From Allomyces macrogynus ATCC 38327 (lineage: Eukaryota > Blastocladiomycota > Blastocladiomycetes > Blastocladiales > Blastocladiaceae), in NCBI GenBank assembly GCA_000151295.1, contig GG745353.1:415896-479895 (forward strand): 64,000 nucleotides of DNA. Reading direction: 5' to 3'. The notes beneath the pieces were generated by a model that searched no databases, was not told the origin of the DNA, and was given only the letters and a program-made list of their open reading frames with translations. Made by a program: the position numbers and the translations under genes. This document shows positions 1 to 9,574 of the stretch, piece by piece; within the stretch, counting starts at the first letter, position 1, and each line of letters begins with the position of its first letter.

Positions 1-1024
1 AGCCACCACACGAGGTCGTGCACGGTGTGGACCAGCCCGTCACGAGCCGCACGATTATCGATGCAGTTGTGCAAGCCCAACTTGCCCGCGTGGAGTTTGC
101 TGCTGCGCATGTGCGACATCAAGCGGCTGCTGGGCACAACTACCCCGCGAACCAGGTCGCTGAGCGCGAGCAGGAGGAGCGCATCCGTTTGGGTTTGCTT
201 TGTGACGCCGAAGTTCATCAGCAACGGGTATTTATTGGTTGGTACTGGATTGAAGATGGTTACTTTGTGGCTAATATTTGCTCCTCCCCCTCCTTCACCA
301 GGTCATCAACGTCGCGACACGCCCAGACGTGGCTGGCGCCGACATCGCTGCGTTCGCGGCCATCGTCGACCAAGTCGTCAATCAGCGGCTCGCCCCGCTA
401 CGCGAAGAGATTGCCAATCTCCGCACCGACACGGCCAATATCCGCACCAACGTGGACAATCTCCGTGCCGGCATGGACCGCCTCCACAACCAAGTTGTGG
501 CCTTGGTCATGGTCGGGGATTTTGTCCATGAGCAACGACTTGATGCGGTACTCTCGAACGCGCGCGCGTATCGCGTGTTCTATGCGCGCACTGAGCATCT
601 TCTCGCGCCCGAGTACGTCGAGGAGCAGACGATGCTCATGGCCATGATCCCGCCGCTCCACCGTCTCACCGGTTTCCATGCGGACCGCAATGTCTTTCGC
701 GCACGTGCACCGCCCTTGCCCGCTGACCAAGAAGATGAGTGGGTTGGGTGGCCCAATGGCGGCGTTGAGGGTGGTGAGCCGCTCTTTCCCAATCAACCAT
801 TGCTTTCAATCCCGATTCGCGCCCTACGCTCATTTCCCCGGCGGGTTTCGGACATTGAGACGTTGGGCATGTCAAACCGCGATCTCCTCACGCTCTCTGC
901 ATTTTATGGTGTTGATTTTGTTCCGCCGGGCGTTGGTGATTTGGATGCGATGAACCGCGACCCGATTGTGCTTGGCGCGTTTGTCACGTACATCACTGCC
1001 CATGGCACGTTCCGTCATCCCTAA
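1..1024 (+). CDS. Unknown coiled-coil protein, copy A (5' partial)
   Basis: Two exons are visible: the frame open from base 3 to 227, and 302-1024. The intron at 228-301 starts GTATTT and ends CACCAG, and joins in phase 0. The gene is cut by the window edge, so its start is missing. The second exon begins with a predicted coiled coil rich in Leu, Asn and Asp (about residues 95-150) and continues into a globular C-terminal part. The last 60 residues match copy B on the opposite strand near 1.9-2.1 kb: copy A has SAFYGVDF where copy B has LGLFYGVEF, followed by a similar tail. I do not recognise the family. It looks lineage-specific. Reading frame, codon use and intron are normal, so copy A may be functional. 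Confidence 0.6.
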
Positions 1025-1248
1025 ACCGTCCACCCTCTTTTTCCTTTCGAAACCGTTCCGGGAAACCGCCGGAGATGTTTTAATATAATCCCTGCCGTCT
1101 TTTCTCGTTTACGTGCACTCACGATGTGCGGGCGATAGTGGCGAGGAGTCGTTGCCACCTTGGACCACTTCAGAGGCTCTTTCGAGGACAAAGACGCGAC
1201 AAACGGCGATCCAATCCCACTCCACTTCATTCCCCAACGGCAACCGTG

Positions 1249-1476
1249 TCACGCCCTCCACGTCCCCGCCGCGACCTTGGTCGCCTCGACCTCCTTCTGC
1301 GCCAGGTACGCGTGCAGCGCCGTGTCCATCTTGATCGGCACCATCCCCACGAGCACCCCTGCCGCACGACCGCGTGCAGTGCCGCAAGACGTGGTCGGTT
1401 TCCGCGAGGACAGTGGCGAGGTCGGGCGCGCCAATGGCGGGACCCTGCACGATCGCGCGGGCGACGCGCGCGTTGA
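1249..1476 (-). pseudogene. Truncated duplicate of the fragment at 3710-4256
   Basis: Bases 1249-1373 and 1374-1476 are nearly identical to 3710-3835 and about 4152-4256, but roughly 315 bp present in the second copy are missing here. On the minus strand the shared end encodes a short conserved C-terminus (GMVPIKMD, then ALHAYLAQKEVEATKVAAG). The deletion breaks the frame. Upstream sequence (1480-1700, minus strand) still carries short stretches that look coding, such as LLASVGFNAEALRQVW. Parent family not recognised. Confidence 0.6.
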
Positions 1477-1708
1477 GCGTGGACAGGACGCCGCGGACCG
1501 CGTGATGGTCGACATGACGAGCTGGTCGTGCTCGGCATTGAGGAAACCCTGGCGCGGAGCGCATGTTCAGTCTCAAGAACGACACCAAACGGGTGGCGCG
1601 CGAAAGCATCCATACCTGCCTGAGCGCCTCGGCATTGAACCCGACCGAGGCGAGCAGGGACTGGGCCGAGGCGTCGAGCTGCACGGCATGGTGGCCGCCG
1701 CGTAGCGA

Positions 1709-1750
1709 GTGATCAGGAGCATTGCGCTTGATCAGGAGCATTGCGCTTCA
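1709..1750. repeat. Two-copy direct repeat of about 19 bp
   Basis: The sequence gatcaggagcattgcgctt occurs twice in direct tandem, followed by a third partial similarity (catcag). It sits in the spacer between fragment 1 and the 3' end of copy B. Confidence 0.8.
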
Positions 1751-1881
1751 TCAGAAGGTTGCGGTGCAGGTCCAGGACATGATTGGCAAAGAGCGCGCTG
1801 ACGAGCTGCTGCGACCGCTGCAGAAACGACGTCAACACTTGAGCCGCACGCCCCAAATGTATTCCACGAACGAGATCCCAA

Positions 1882-3156
1882 TTACTCCCCGACCCGGTGG
1901 CGGCCGCCCGTAATATGGAAGACAAACTGGGCAATGCCGTCGGGATTCGCCAGCAGCGCATACCACTCGTTGAGCGCCTCCGCGGGCACCTGGAAGGGGT
2001 GGACAAACTCGACACCATAAAACAGACCGAGCAGCGAGAGCTGGTAGTTCGTCATCCGACCGACCAGAAATGCGTGCCGTGGGAACGCATCGCGCACCCG
2101 CTCCGGCATCAAAATGCATACCCATGGTCGAAATGTGGGTCCACCCTGACCCAGATCTCATCCACCCCAGGGCCAAGGGGCGGCGCGTCTAACGTGAACC
2201 GCTCCGGCTCGCGCAAAAACAGCTCAAGACGGTTCGGCCGTGGAAGCACGAGCTCAAGGCGCGTTTTCGTCAAATGACGCACGTCATTTTCGTCAATCGG
2301 CACCGCGTTCGCGAACTCGAATGCGTGGCTGTTGATGATTTCCGCAGCAGAGACCGTGGACATGACGTACGTGAACTTGACGGCACGCAAGATACGCTCG
2401 CCATGAGCAAGACGCACACGATGCGCTTCAGCTAGGTGCCGTTGGATGTCGTCGACTTGGTTGCTGAGCCACACGAGCTGGCCACGGGTCCGGCCCGACT
2501 CTTGGACGACGAAATCGTGCGTCGCCTGCTGTTGCTGCTGCATGTCCTGCTGTTGCTGCTGCACCACCTCTTGCTGCTGCCGAATCGCCTGCTGCTGCTG
2601 TTGAATCACCTGCTGCCGCCCGCGCATCTCGGCGAGCTGCTCTTGGATGTTGGCCAAACTGGCAATGATTTCGTTGTGGCCGGGCAAAGCGGGCGGTGGC
2701 ATGAGAGAGGACGCGAGCTAAACGCGTGAAAATGCAACAAGTAAGAGGAATTCATGGCAATCGAGTAGCACAATCCAGCAACACAAGACGTACCTGCATC
2801 CAAAATTGGTGCGCATCGTGGTAGCCGGTAAGAGCTTGGTGGGCCCACTCGTTGAGGCCCGCCGGCAGCTCCATGGCCACATTGCCGCCGTTTACGACGA
2901 GGTGCACGGCCTTTTGGTGCAGGCCGAAGTACTCGTCGGCGACCTTTTTGGCGTCGGCAATCTCGGCGTGCGTCGGGACGTGTCCAGCCGGAAGAAATGC
3001 GGCGGGCAGAACTTGGCGGCGCGCCTAAAGCCAGAAAACCGTCAGTGAGCGGATTACCAGCATGTGCTGGTACTGCAGGCCATTGAGAAAGAGGCGAACC
3101 GGCTGCTGCAGCGGCTGCGCGCCTGGAGCGGCGGGAACGAACTCGGCTTGGTTCAT
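1882..3156 (-). pseudogene. Unknown coiled-coil/polyQ protein, copy B (frameshifted)
   Basis: Exons on the minus strand: 3156-3058 (ATG at 3156), 3024-2794, then 2717 downward. The introns are 3025-3057 (only 33 nt, GTAATC...TTTAG) and 2718-2793. Exon 3 starts with a glutamine-rich coiled coil (runs of Q separated by VI, AIR, EVV, DM), then a helical region ending VDPHFDHG. The frame stops at 2109. The homologous C-terminus (FPRHAFLVGRMTN, LLGLFYGVEF) continues in another frame from 2112 to 1882. A one-base shift near 2110-2118 therefore separates the two halves. It could be true decay or an assembly error. The C-terminus is clearly paralogous to copy A at 302-1024. Function unknown. Confidence 0.55.
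3025..3057 (-). other. Very short (33 nt) candidate intron
   Basis: On the minus strand the segment begins GTAATCCGC and ends CTTTAG. Removing it joins CAC ATG CTG to GCG CGC CGC in frame and bypasses the in-frame TAG at its end. Thirty-three nucleotides is about half the usual intron length in this window. Confidence 0.45.
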
Positions 3157-3709
3157 TTTGTCGTTGACTAGAACGCGGCAAATGGTGCTCCAGTGGGTGA
3201 GGGCACAAGCGTCGGGAGCGTCCAGGGAACGAGTTGGCCCGGCCTTCCCACAGCCGGACAATGGGACTGCCGTACGTTAAAACAGCACTTGTCGGGACCG
3301 TGGACGTGTGCGACAGCGCCGAGTCGTCAGGAGAAGAACGAAACGCGTAGACTGGTCGGGGTCAGGTCGGTGCAGTCGGGCTGGTCACGGACGGGGAAGT
3401 GAATGAATGCTGTTGGACCAGGTTGCGTGAGGCGACGGCACGACCACCGGGGACCAGCGAGACGATGTCGACGGCGTTGCTGGGAGTGCTGACCTTTTTG
3501 GTGTCGGTGGTGAGTGATCGTGGGGGAGAGAGAGAGAGAGAGGGCGAGCACGGCGGTTGGTCGGTGCGTGAAGCACGGTGGTCGGTGGTCGGTGGTAAAC
3601 ACCCGCTTGCGCTGATGCCGCGGCTGATCACTTTTCCTCGCGCCAATGCCAACTGCCGCATCCAAACACAGGATAGAACATAATCCGAACCATTCCTGTG
3701 ACAATCCTG
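3157..3709. other. Intergenic, no gene seen
   Basis: I see no conserved protein here. It holds a short GA microsatellite (about 3523-3541) and the putative promoter of copy B. Overlapping open frames on both strands are arginine/serine-rich and look like GC-rich noise. Confidence 0.5.
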
Positions 3710-4256
3710 CTCACGCCCTCCACGTCCCCGCCGCGACCTTGGTCGCCTCGACCTCCTTCTGCGCCAGGTACGCGTGCAGCGCCGCGTCCATCTTGATCGG
3801 CACCATCCCCGCGAGTACCCTCACCTGCCGCACGACCGCGCGCAGCGCCGCATCCTCCGACGCCCGGAACCTCCGCACCGCCAACTCCATTGCGACCCTG
3901 AGCACCGCCGGGACACACGGCGTGACCTCCGGCGCCGCCCGCGCCAACCGCGCCGCGTACGCCGCGAGCGCCGCACTCGATTCCAACGGCGCCGTCGGAA
4001 CCAGCGCGCACGTCTCGAGCGCGCGCCACGCATCGTTGTCCGCCTCGGCGGTACCGGCCGACGCGAGAACGTGCAGCGCGGCCACGTGCCGGAGGAGCTC
4101 GGCGGTCGCGCGGGAGGCGGTCGCGACGGGGTCGTCCGCGACGTCCGCGGCGGAAAAGTGCCGCAAGACGTGGTCGGTTTCCGCGAGGACGGTGGCGAGG
4201 CCGGGCGCGCCAATGGCGGGACCCTGCACGATCGCACGGGCGACGCGCGCGTTGTT
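3710..4256 (-). pseudogene. Gene fragment, longer copy of the 1249-1476 duplicate
   Basis: The minus strand encodes about 180 alanine-rich, helical residues from ARVARAIVQGPAIGAP to the end KVAAGTWRA and a stop at 3711. It contains LAETDHVLRHFSAAD and the conserved GMVPIKMDAALHAYLAQKE. Codon use is like the genes around it. The coding-like part stops abruptly at about 4256, where CpG-poor DNA begins. The other copy at 1249-1476 stays similar up to the same point and then differs. The 5' half of the gene therefore appears to have been cut off by an insertion or rearrangement. I do not recognise the parent protein. Confidence 0.55.
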
Positions 4257-4610
4257 TGTTCTGAAAGGGGGTGGACCGCTGGTGATGCTATTAGGTTTAT
4301 AGGTCAGCCATGGTCTCCTTGCTGATGCTTTGGGCAGTGTGAACCATGACCTGGCTGTGCTCAGCTCCACACACACTGCAGGCATCTGTGCCATCCTCCT
4401 CCCATAAACCAAAGAATGCTTTGACCCGAATTGATGCTGTGTTATGTTCTTTGAGTACATGATTTTTGCAGTTGGCCATCCAGGCAAGCATCAGAATGGC
4501 ATCTATTGATTGTTGAATTGAGGGATTGGAGTGAAGTAAGAAGATACGCCAATAAAGAGAGCGAAGAACATGAATCACTTTACTGCATGCTCTTGATGCA
4601 CCGTCGAGGA
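4257..4610. mobile_element. CpG-poor patch, probable transposon remnant
   Basis: Composition changes sharply: CpG becomes rare and TpG/CpA common, as in the large block at 55.3-59.4 kb. A minus-strand frame (4578-4297) encodes LMLAWMANCKN, then FFGLWEEDG and a Cys pair, CSVCGAEHSQ. This looks like the eroded end of a mobile-element protein, but no family can be named. It abuts the truncated fragment at 3710-4256, which suggests an insertion. Confidence 0.4.
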
Positions 4611-4752
4611 TCGGCTATTATGATGGATGGCCGGGGATACGATGGCAACTGGTCACGCTGAATTAGGTGACCGAGGCTCACTCTCGGAGCCCTCACCCTC
4701 GCCTTGCGGCAACCGCGATTGATTCCTGATCACACCCGCACCCATCGACACC

Positions 4753-5982
4753 ATGAGCCACCAACGCAAGCGCGACAAGCAGCACAACGATGACGGCCCC
4801 AACGCCAAGCGGCCGCGCAAGAACACTGTCGGCTACCGGCTCTCCAACCAGCCCGAGGGTCCAACCCCATTTCGGCCTGTGATCAACGACGGCGTGACGA
4901 CCGGCACCCTGCGCAACACCAAGGGCCACCCGAGGCGATACACGGTGTCCATTGCCGTGCCCGGATCGATCATCGACAATTGCCAAAGTCTCGAGCTCAA
5001 GACCTACGTCGCAGGCCAGGTGCGCTCCACTCGCTGCACCCGCGTATCCCTTGTGCGCAAGCAGACCGCTCATTCCTCGACCCGGTAGATTGCGCGCACT
5101 GTGGCCATCTACAACATTGACGAGATCATCGTCTACAACGAGTCGTCGACGCCGATGCGCCCGGACCCCATGAAGGACGCCAATGTCTTTCTTGCGCGCA
5201 TTCTCCTGTACCAGGAATGCCCGCAGTACCTGCGTAAAGCCTTTTTCCCGGTTCACGCGTCGCTCAAGTATGCTGGCCTGCTCAACCCGCTCGACGCGCC
5301 GCACCACGTTCGCGGCGACGAGCGGTCGTCCTTCCGCGAGGGCGTTGTCCTGAAAAAATCGCCACCGAACGGCGCCAAAGGGTGCCTCGTCGACTGTGGG
5401 CTGCGCCGCGACGTGCACGTCGCCGACAAAACGGTACAGCCGGGCGTGCGCGTCACCGTGGAAATGGCGTTTGCCAACTCGACCGAATGCCCCGGTCTGC
5501 CGGCGGGCACGCTCGTCGCGCGCAAGACGCCGCGCGAGACGGCGGGGCTCTACTGGGGGTACCAGGTGCGGCTGGCCGAGGGGCTCAGTAAAGTGTTTAC
5601 GGAGTCGCCATTTGGCGAAGAGTACGACTACAAGGTGGGTACGTCCGAGCGTGGGTCGCCCATGGCCGCGATCACGTCGTCCGCGAGCGACGGACTCTTG
5701 CCGCCGTTCCGCCACTTGTTGATCGTATTTGGGGGCGTCAAGGGTATCGAGGCCGCGATCGAGGCCGATGCCGCGATCCCCGTTGCGCCCGAGGATGCTG
5801 GGTCGCTGTTTGATGTTTGGATCAATGCGTGCCCGAACCAAGGGTCGCGCACGATTCGCACCGAGGAGGCGATGCTGTTGTCGCTTGCGCTGCTCAAGCC
5901 GCATGTGGAAGCGAATGGAGATAACTCGCCGCTACCGACGACGGCTGGTGCGGGGACAGCCGCGAGCAAGGCAAAAAAATAG
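4753..5982 (+). CDS. SPOUT1: SPOUT1 (C9orf114)-type RNA methyltransferase
   Basis: Exons 4753-5019 and 5089-5982; the 69-nt intron is GTGCGC...CGGTAG. The product is 386 aa, against about 376 aa for human SPOUT1/CENP-32. The N-terminus is basic. Residues about 58-89 read YTVSIAVPGSIIDNCQSLELK and run across the splice into IARTVAIYNIDEIIVYNE, the hallmark opening of the family. Later come ARILLYQECPQYLRKAFFP, GLLNPLDAPHH, REGVV, CGL, VHVADK, PGVRVTVEM and the SPOUT knot region with LLIVFGGVKGIEAA and FDVWINACPNQGSRTIRTEEA. Family members are SAM-dependent trefoil-knot methyltransferases; the human protein acts at kinetochores and on RNA. The gene is convergent with the peroxidase gene. Confidence 0.93.
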
Positions 5983-6425
5983 ACATCGTTTCTGGGTGCC
6001 TGATCAGCTGGACATCAACGGTGCCCAGAAATCCCGCGGACCCGCAGCTTTTTGTTTGTTTGGTGTTTTTCGTCGCGCAAAAAGTGAGAATAGTAGAAAT
6101 GGAACACAGATCTGGTCCAACCAGGACTGAAAACTCTACAAAATCATGACTCACAGATGAACGTATTGCTGGTCCTCCCATCATTTGTGCTCGTGCATCC
6201 CAGCATGATGCCCGAGCTGGGACCATGGGCGAAGGCTGACCATAAAGAATGGATGAAAATGAAAGCTGATTCCGGCACGGCAAAGAGGGTCAAGCGCCCT
6301 CCTCGCTGCGGCCAGACACAGCTTTGTAGTGCTATGTACGAAACAGACCAGCAGGCAATCATGGGATCAAAAACGGGCACCCGCCGCCACCGATCAATCA
6401 CAAAAACGACAGCAACCGACTTGGT
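5983..6425. other. Convergent intergenic spacer
   Basis: Shared 3' flank of the methyltransferase gene (+) and the peroxidase gene (-). No further gene or repeat is seen. Confidence 0.6.
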
Positions 6426-7331
6426 TTACAGCTTGGTCTTGGCGCGCTTGACGCCGAGCTCGAGCAGCTTGCCGAACGCGGCGGCAAAGTCGGCGTAGAA
6501 CACGTCCTTGTCCTTGGCGTAGAGCTCGACGTACTGCTTGAATTCGGGGTCGAGAATGAAGGCCAGGTCTCCTGGCAACATCATCAATTCATCGTCCTCA
6601 TCGACAAACTGCTTGGGGCCGTCCCACTTCTTCTCGACCCACTTGACCGAGAGCAACAGCTTGTAGTACTGGTTCGAGAAGCGCGTCGGCGTGTAGGTCC
6701 ACGGGCCCGAGTACCCGGAGCGATCCGTGTGGCAGCGACCAACCGAGTGCGCGCCGAGCAGCGCGACAATCTCGCGGTCGGTGAAGCCCATTCGGTAAAA
6801 AATGTCGCGAATATGGGGCGCGCCCTGCGCCGCGTCGGGAAGACGGCCGTTGGGCGGGATGTCGGTGGCCTTGACGGTGGCTTCGGTCTTGTCGGTACGG
6901 CCAGGGGTCCACGGGACCTTGGGGCCGCCCATGGCCTCGACGGCCGTCACGCCGGCGAGCGTCCACAGATCAGCATACGAGATCCAGGGGTGCTTGGCCT
7001 TGATGGGTTCGAGGAAGGCACGCGCGTGCTCGAGGCCGGCGTTGGCGCCGTCGGTCGCCTCGGCTACGTGACGAAGACGAGCAAAGCGTCAGTCGTATGC
7101 ACTTGATGGCTGGAACATGGCAAACTCGCAAGTATGCGTACGCTTGAAGCGCATGGTGGCACCATCGCTGCCGCCCGTCTTGGACTTGCGGTCGTAGGTG
7201 CCCGACGCGTGCCAGGCGAGACGCACGAGGACGGGGCCGATGCTGCCGTCGTCGTAGCCGGGGCGGTCGAGGATGGCGACAATGTCCTTGGCGACGGCCT
7301 CGTAGTCGGCGGCAGTCTTGGTGGCGGCCAT
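6426..7331 (-). CDS. CCP1: Cytochrome c peroxidase (class I haem peroxidase)
   Basis: Exons (minus strand) 7331-7142 and 7063-6426, with an intron at 7064-7141 (GTACGC...ACGTAG); 275 aa. It reduces H2O2 using cytochrome c, or ascorbate in related hybrid enzymes. Visible features: distal haem side [12 protein letters not shown] (catalytic Arg, Trp and His), [49 protein letters not shown], proximal GAHSVGRCH and the Trp region [18 protein letters not shown], then [13 protein letters not shown]. The length fits the mature enzyme. The frame is open upstream, with further in-frame ATGs near 7493 and 7532 followed by Arg-rich sequence. A longer form with a mitochondrial presequence is therefore possible. 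I chose 7331 because homology begins there. Confidence 0.93.
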
Positions 7332-7767
7332 GGTTGGTTTGGGTTGCAGCGTTGGTCGGTCGGTCCGGTCCGAGCGAGGGAGAAGTAATCTGTTGCGCCG
7401 TGGGTGCGCGATCCAAATGAGAGCGCGCCGGGTCGCGTCGGCCGCTGGCCAAATTCTTTTTTCACGGCGCGCCGTGTTGAACGGGCGAAGCATCAGGAAA
7501 CGCGAAAGCGGCGCGTCTTCGCTGCGTGGCATCACTTTGTGGCGCCGGCCTGTCAGTCCTCTCATCTTGCCGCCTGGCACGCCTCTCAAGAGAACGTGTT
7601 CGGCTCGTCACCAAGAGGACGCTTCGTGTGACGTGGTCGTTTGACGAAGCGCCAGCCTCTTTCCGCTTGTCTGCTCCTGCCCGCCGTCGCGCCGGATCCC
7701 TGGCTGACTGACCCTTGCATCCGCTGCTGCAAGTGCCCGCAATCCCGTCTACGGTCCTTCCAGCACC
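7332..7767. promoter_or_regulatory. Divergent spacer between peroxidase and RPB11 genes
   Basis: About 436 bp must hold both 5' regions, so a bidirectional promoter is likely. Part may be coding if the longer peroxidase start is used. No clear TATA box was identified. Confidence 0.4.
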
Positions 7768-8429
7768 ATGAACGCCCCCGACCGCTTCGAGATCTTTGTG
7801 TTGCCCGAGGGCGTTAAAAAGTGCCGTCTCGACTTCGTCAAATTCGAATGATGACGACGACGATGATCATGAACAGCACCATCGAATACCAGAATGGCCA
7901 ATTGACCGGCGACTCTGGCCGCTCTATTGGTTCTGTCATCGCTGCAGAATCACCGTGACCCCAGACACGCGGCTGCCCAACGCCGCGACCATTCAGATTC
8001 AGCGCGAGGACCATACGCTCGGCACGCTGCTCAAGGCGTACGTCGGGACACGCTCTGCCCATGCTGACCGTGCGCATATGGTTAACCTGAGGCCATACCT
8101 TGCACGGTAGCGCCCTGCTCCGCGACAAGCGCGTGCTCTTTGCCGGGTACAAGGTGCCGCACCCGCTCGAGCACTACTTTGTGCTCAAGGTCCAGACCAC
8201 CGACGAAACCTCGCCCAAGCAGGCGCTGCGCGAGGCCATTGACTCGCTCGTCAGCGACATTGCCGTGCTCTTGGGCCGGTTCAACGTACGCTTTGTCTTC
8301 CCTCGTCGACAACGCGTGCCCGAGTGCCAGGTTCTGAGCCGCCCTTGACCTCAACAGGACGAAGTACGACGCGCACGCGACGCAGCCTCCTTCCAGGCCG
8401 CAGGACCGTACCATAACACCGACTTCTAA
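7768..8429 (+). CDS. RPB11: RNA polymerase II subunit RPB11
   Basis: Four exons: 7768-7820, 7948-8037, 8111-8285 and 8358-8429, giving 129 aa (family about 117-120). Every intron is GT-AG and every junction restores a conserved stretch: LPEGVKK to ITVTPDTRLPNA, then QIQREDHTLGTLLKA to ALLRDKRVLFAGYKVPHPLEHYF, then VQTTDETSPKQALREAI. These are the hallmark RPB11 motifs (EDHTLGN and FAGYKVPHPLEH). RPB11 dimerises with RPB3 to nucleate assembly of Pol II in the nucleus. The first intron (127 nt) contains a GAT-rich run. The C-terminal exon is divergent. Confidence 0.95.
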
Positions 8430-9574
8430 GCCGACTGGCCGCTGGAGAGGTCGGCGGGTGGCGGCATGTAAATACATACACCAGGAATTGCTATCTTTCC
8501 CGCTCTTGGCGTTGCCCCTTTTCATTATTTGTTCGCGTCCGTCCGGAGATGGTCTCCTTCGTTGATTCCCACTAGTTGTCGCGCTCGTCGTGGCAGTCGT
8601 TCTTTTGGAGAAACAGCGAAGTCGACCGAACGACGAGTCCACGCACAATCGCCGCTATAGACCGCGACAGCGAACAGGAGTACTCTCAAGCGTTCTCCCT
8701 CCTCACAACTCGTCGCCAAGCACGACTTGCTGCATTCGCTCGTGCCCTTCGTTCCAGAGAAGGGAACCTCTGGTTGACGTCGTACTGCACCGGCGTTGCG
8801 CGTTCACCAACTTCCAGGCACCGAACCCCTCCCGTCTGTCTTCAGCTCCCGTTCACAATTTCATTGGACCACGCCCAACCACGCCCGACCACGCCCATCG
8901 CGCGCGACCATCGCGTGCCAATTTCCCCGAGTCCTTGACGAACCATGGGAGAACCTCGGTGGCGGCTGGAGGCGGTGGGTCAAGCCTGGCGCCCACGCGG
9001 TTCACGGCTCGCACCAGCCCTGGTCTTGTCCAAGGCGCGCGCGATTTATGATGAAGCACCTTGGCAACGGCGACCACTTTGTTCGCATGGGTCCCGACCA
9101 AGGAGCGGGGGGTACTGCATGGGCTCGGTGCGCGCGGGGTGGTTGTTCACCTGTTCATTCGGAGCGACCTTGGGCTCGAAGCTCTCTCTCTTCCTTTTCC
9201 AAGACGACGTGATTGACATTTGTTCGCTCTGCTCTCCTGCGCCAGACCAACGACGGAGCGCCGACGACGAAGGATAACGACCACCGCCTGGCTCGCTGCA
9301 CGCCACTATTCTGGAACGCCGGGTCGAACCAGAACCACTTGTTTCCCGCCACACCTACGAGGAGAGCGCCGCCATACGGCTCGCGCCGGACCCTGTTCGC
9401 GCGCGCCCATCTCCAACCCGCTCGAGCACGCGAGCGCGCGCGCACGCGTCGTAGAGACGAGCCTAGACGACCTGCATCCGTTCTTTCTCCTCGCTCGCCA
9501 CTCTCGCGCGGCACTCGTTCCACTCTCCACGCTGCTCTCGACCTCCTTTCCTCTCGACGCTCGACACTGCAACC
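8430..9574. other. Long 5' region of the MAP kinase kinase gene
   Basis: About 1.1 kb between RPB11 and the kinase start. Pyrimidine-rich tracts become dense toward 9200-9570. Overlapping open frames on both strands are Arg-rich and show no family features. A long promoter or 5' UTR is the simplest reading. Confidence 0.5.

Noticed and set aside
1480..1700. EH-domain-like segment (LLASVGFNAEALRQVW) on the minus strand
   Set aside because: Too short, and it lacks the calcium-loop and Trp/Phe pattern of EH domains; left as part of an unidentified broken gene.
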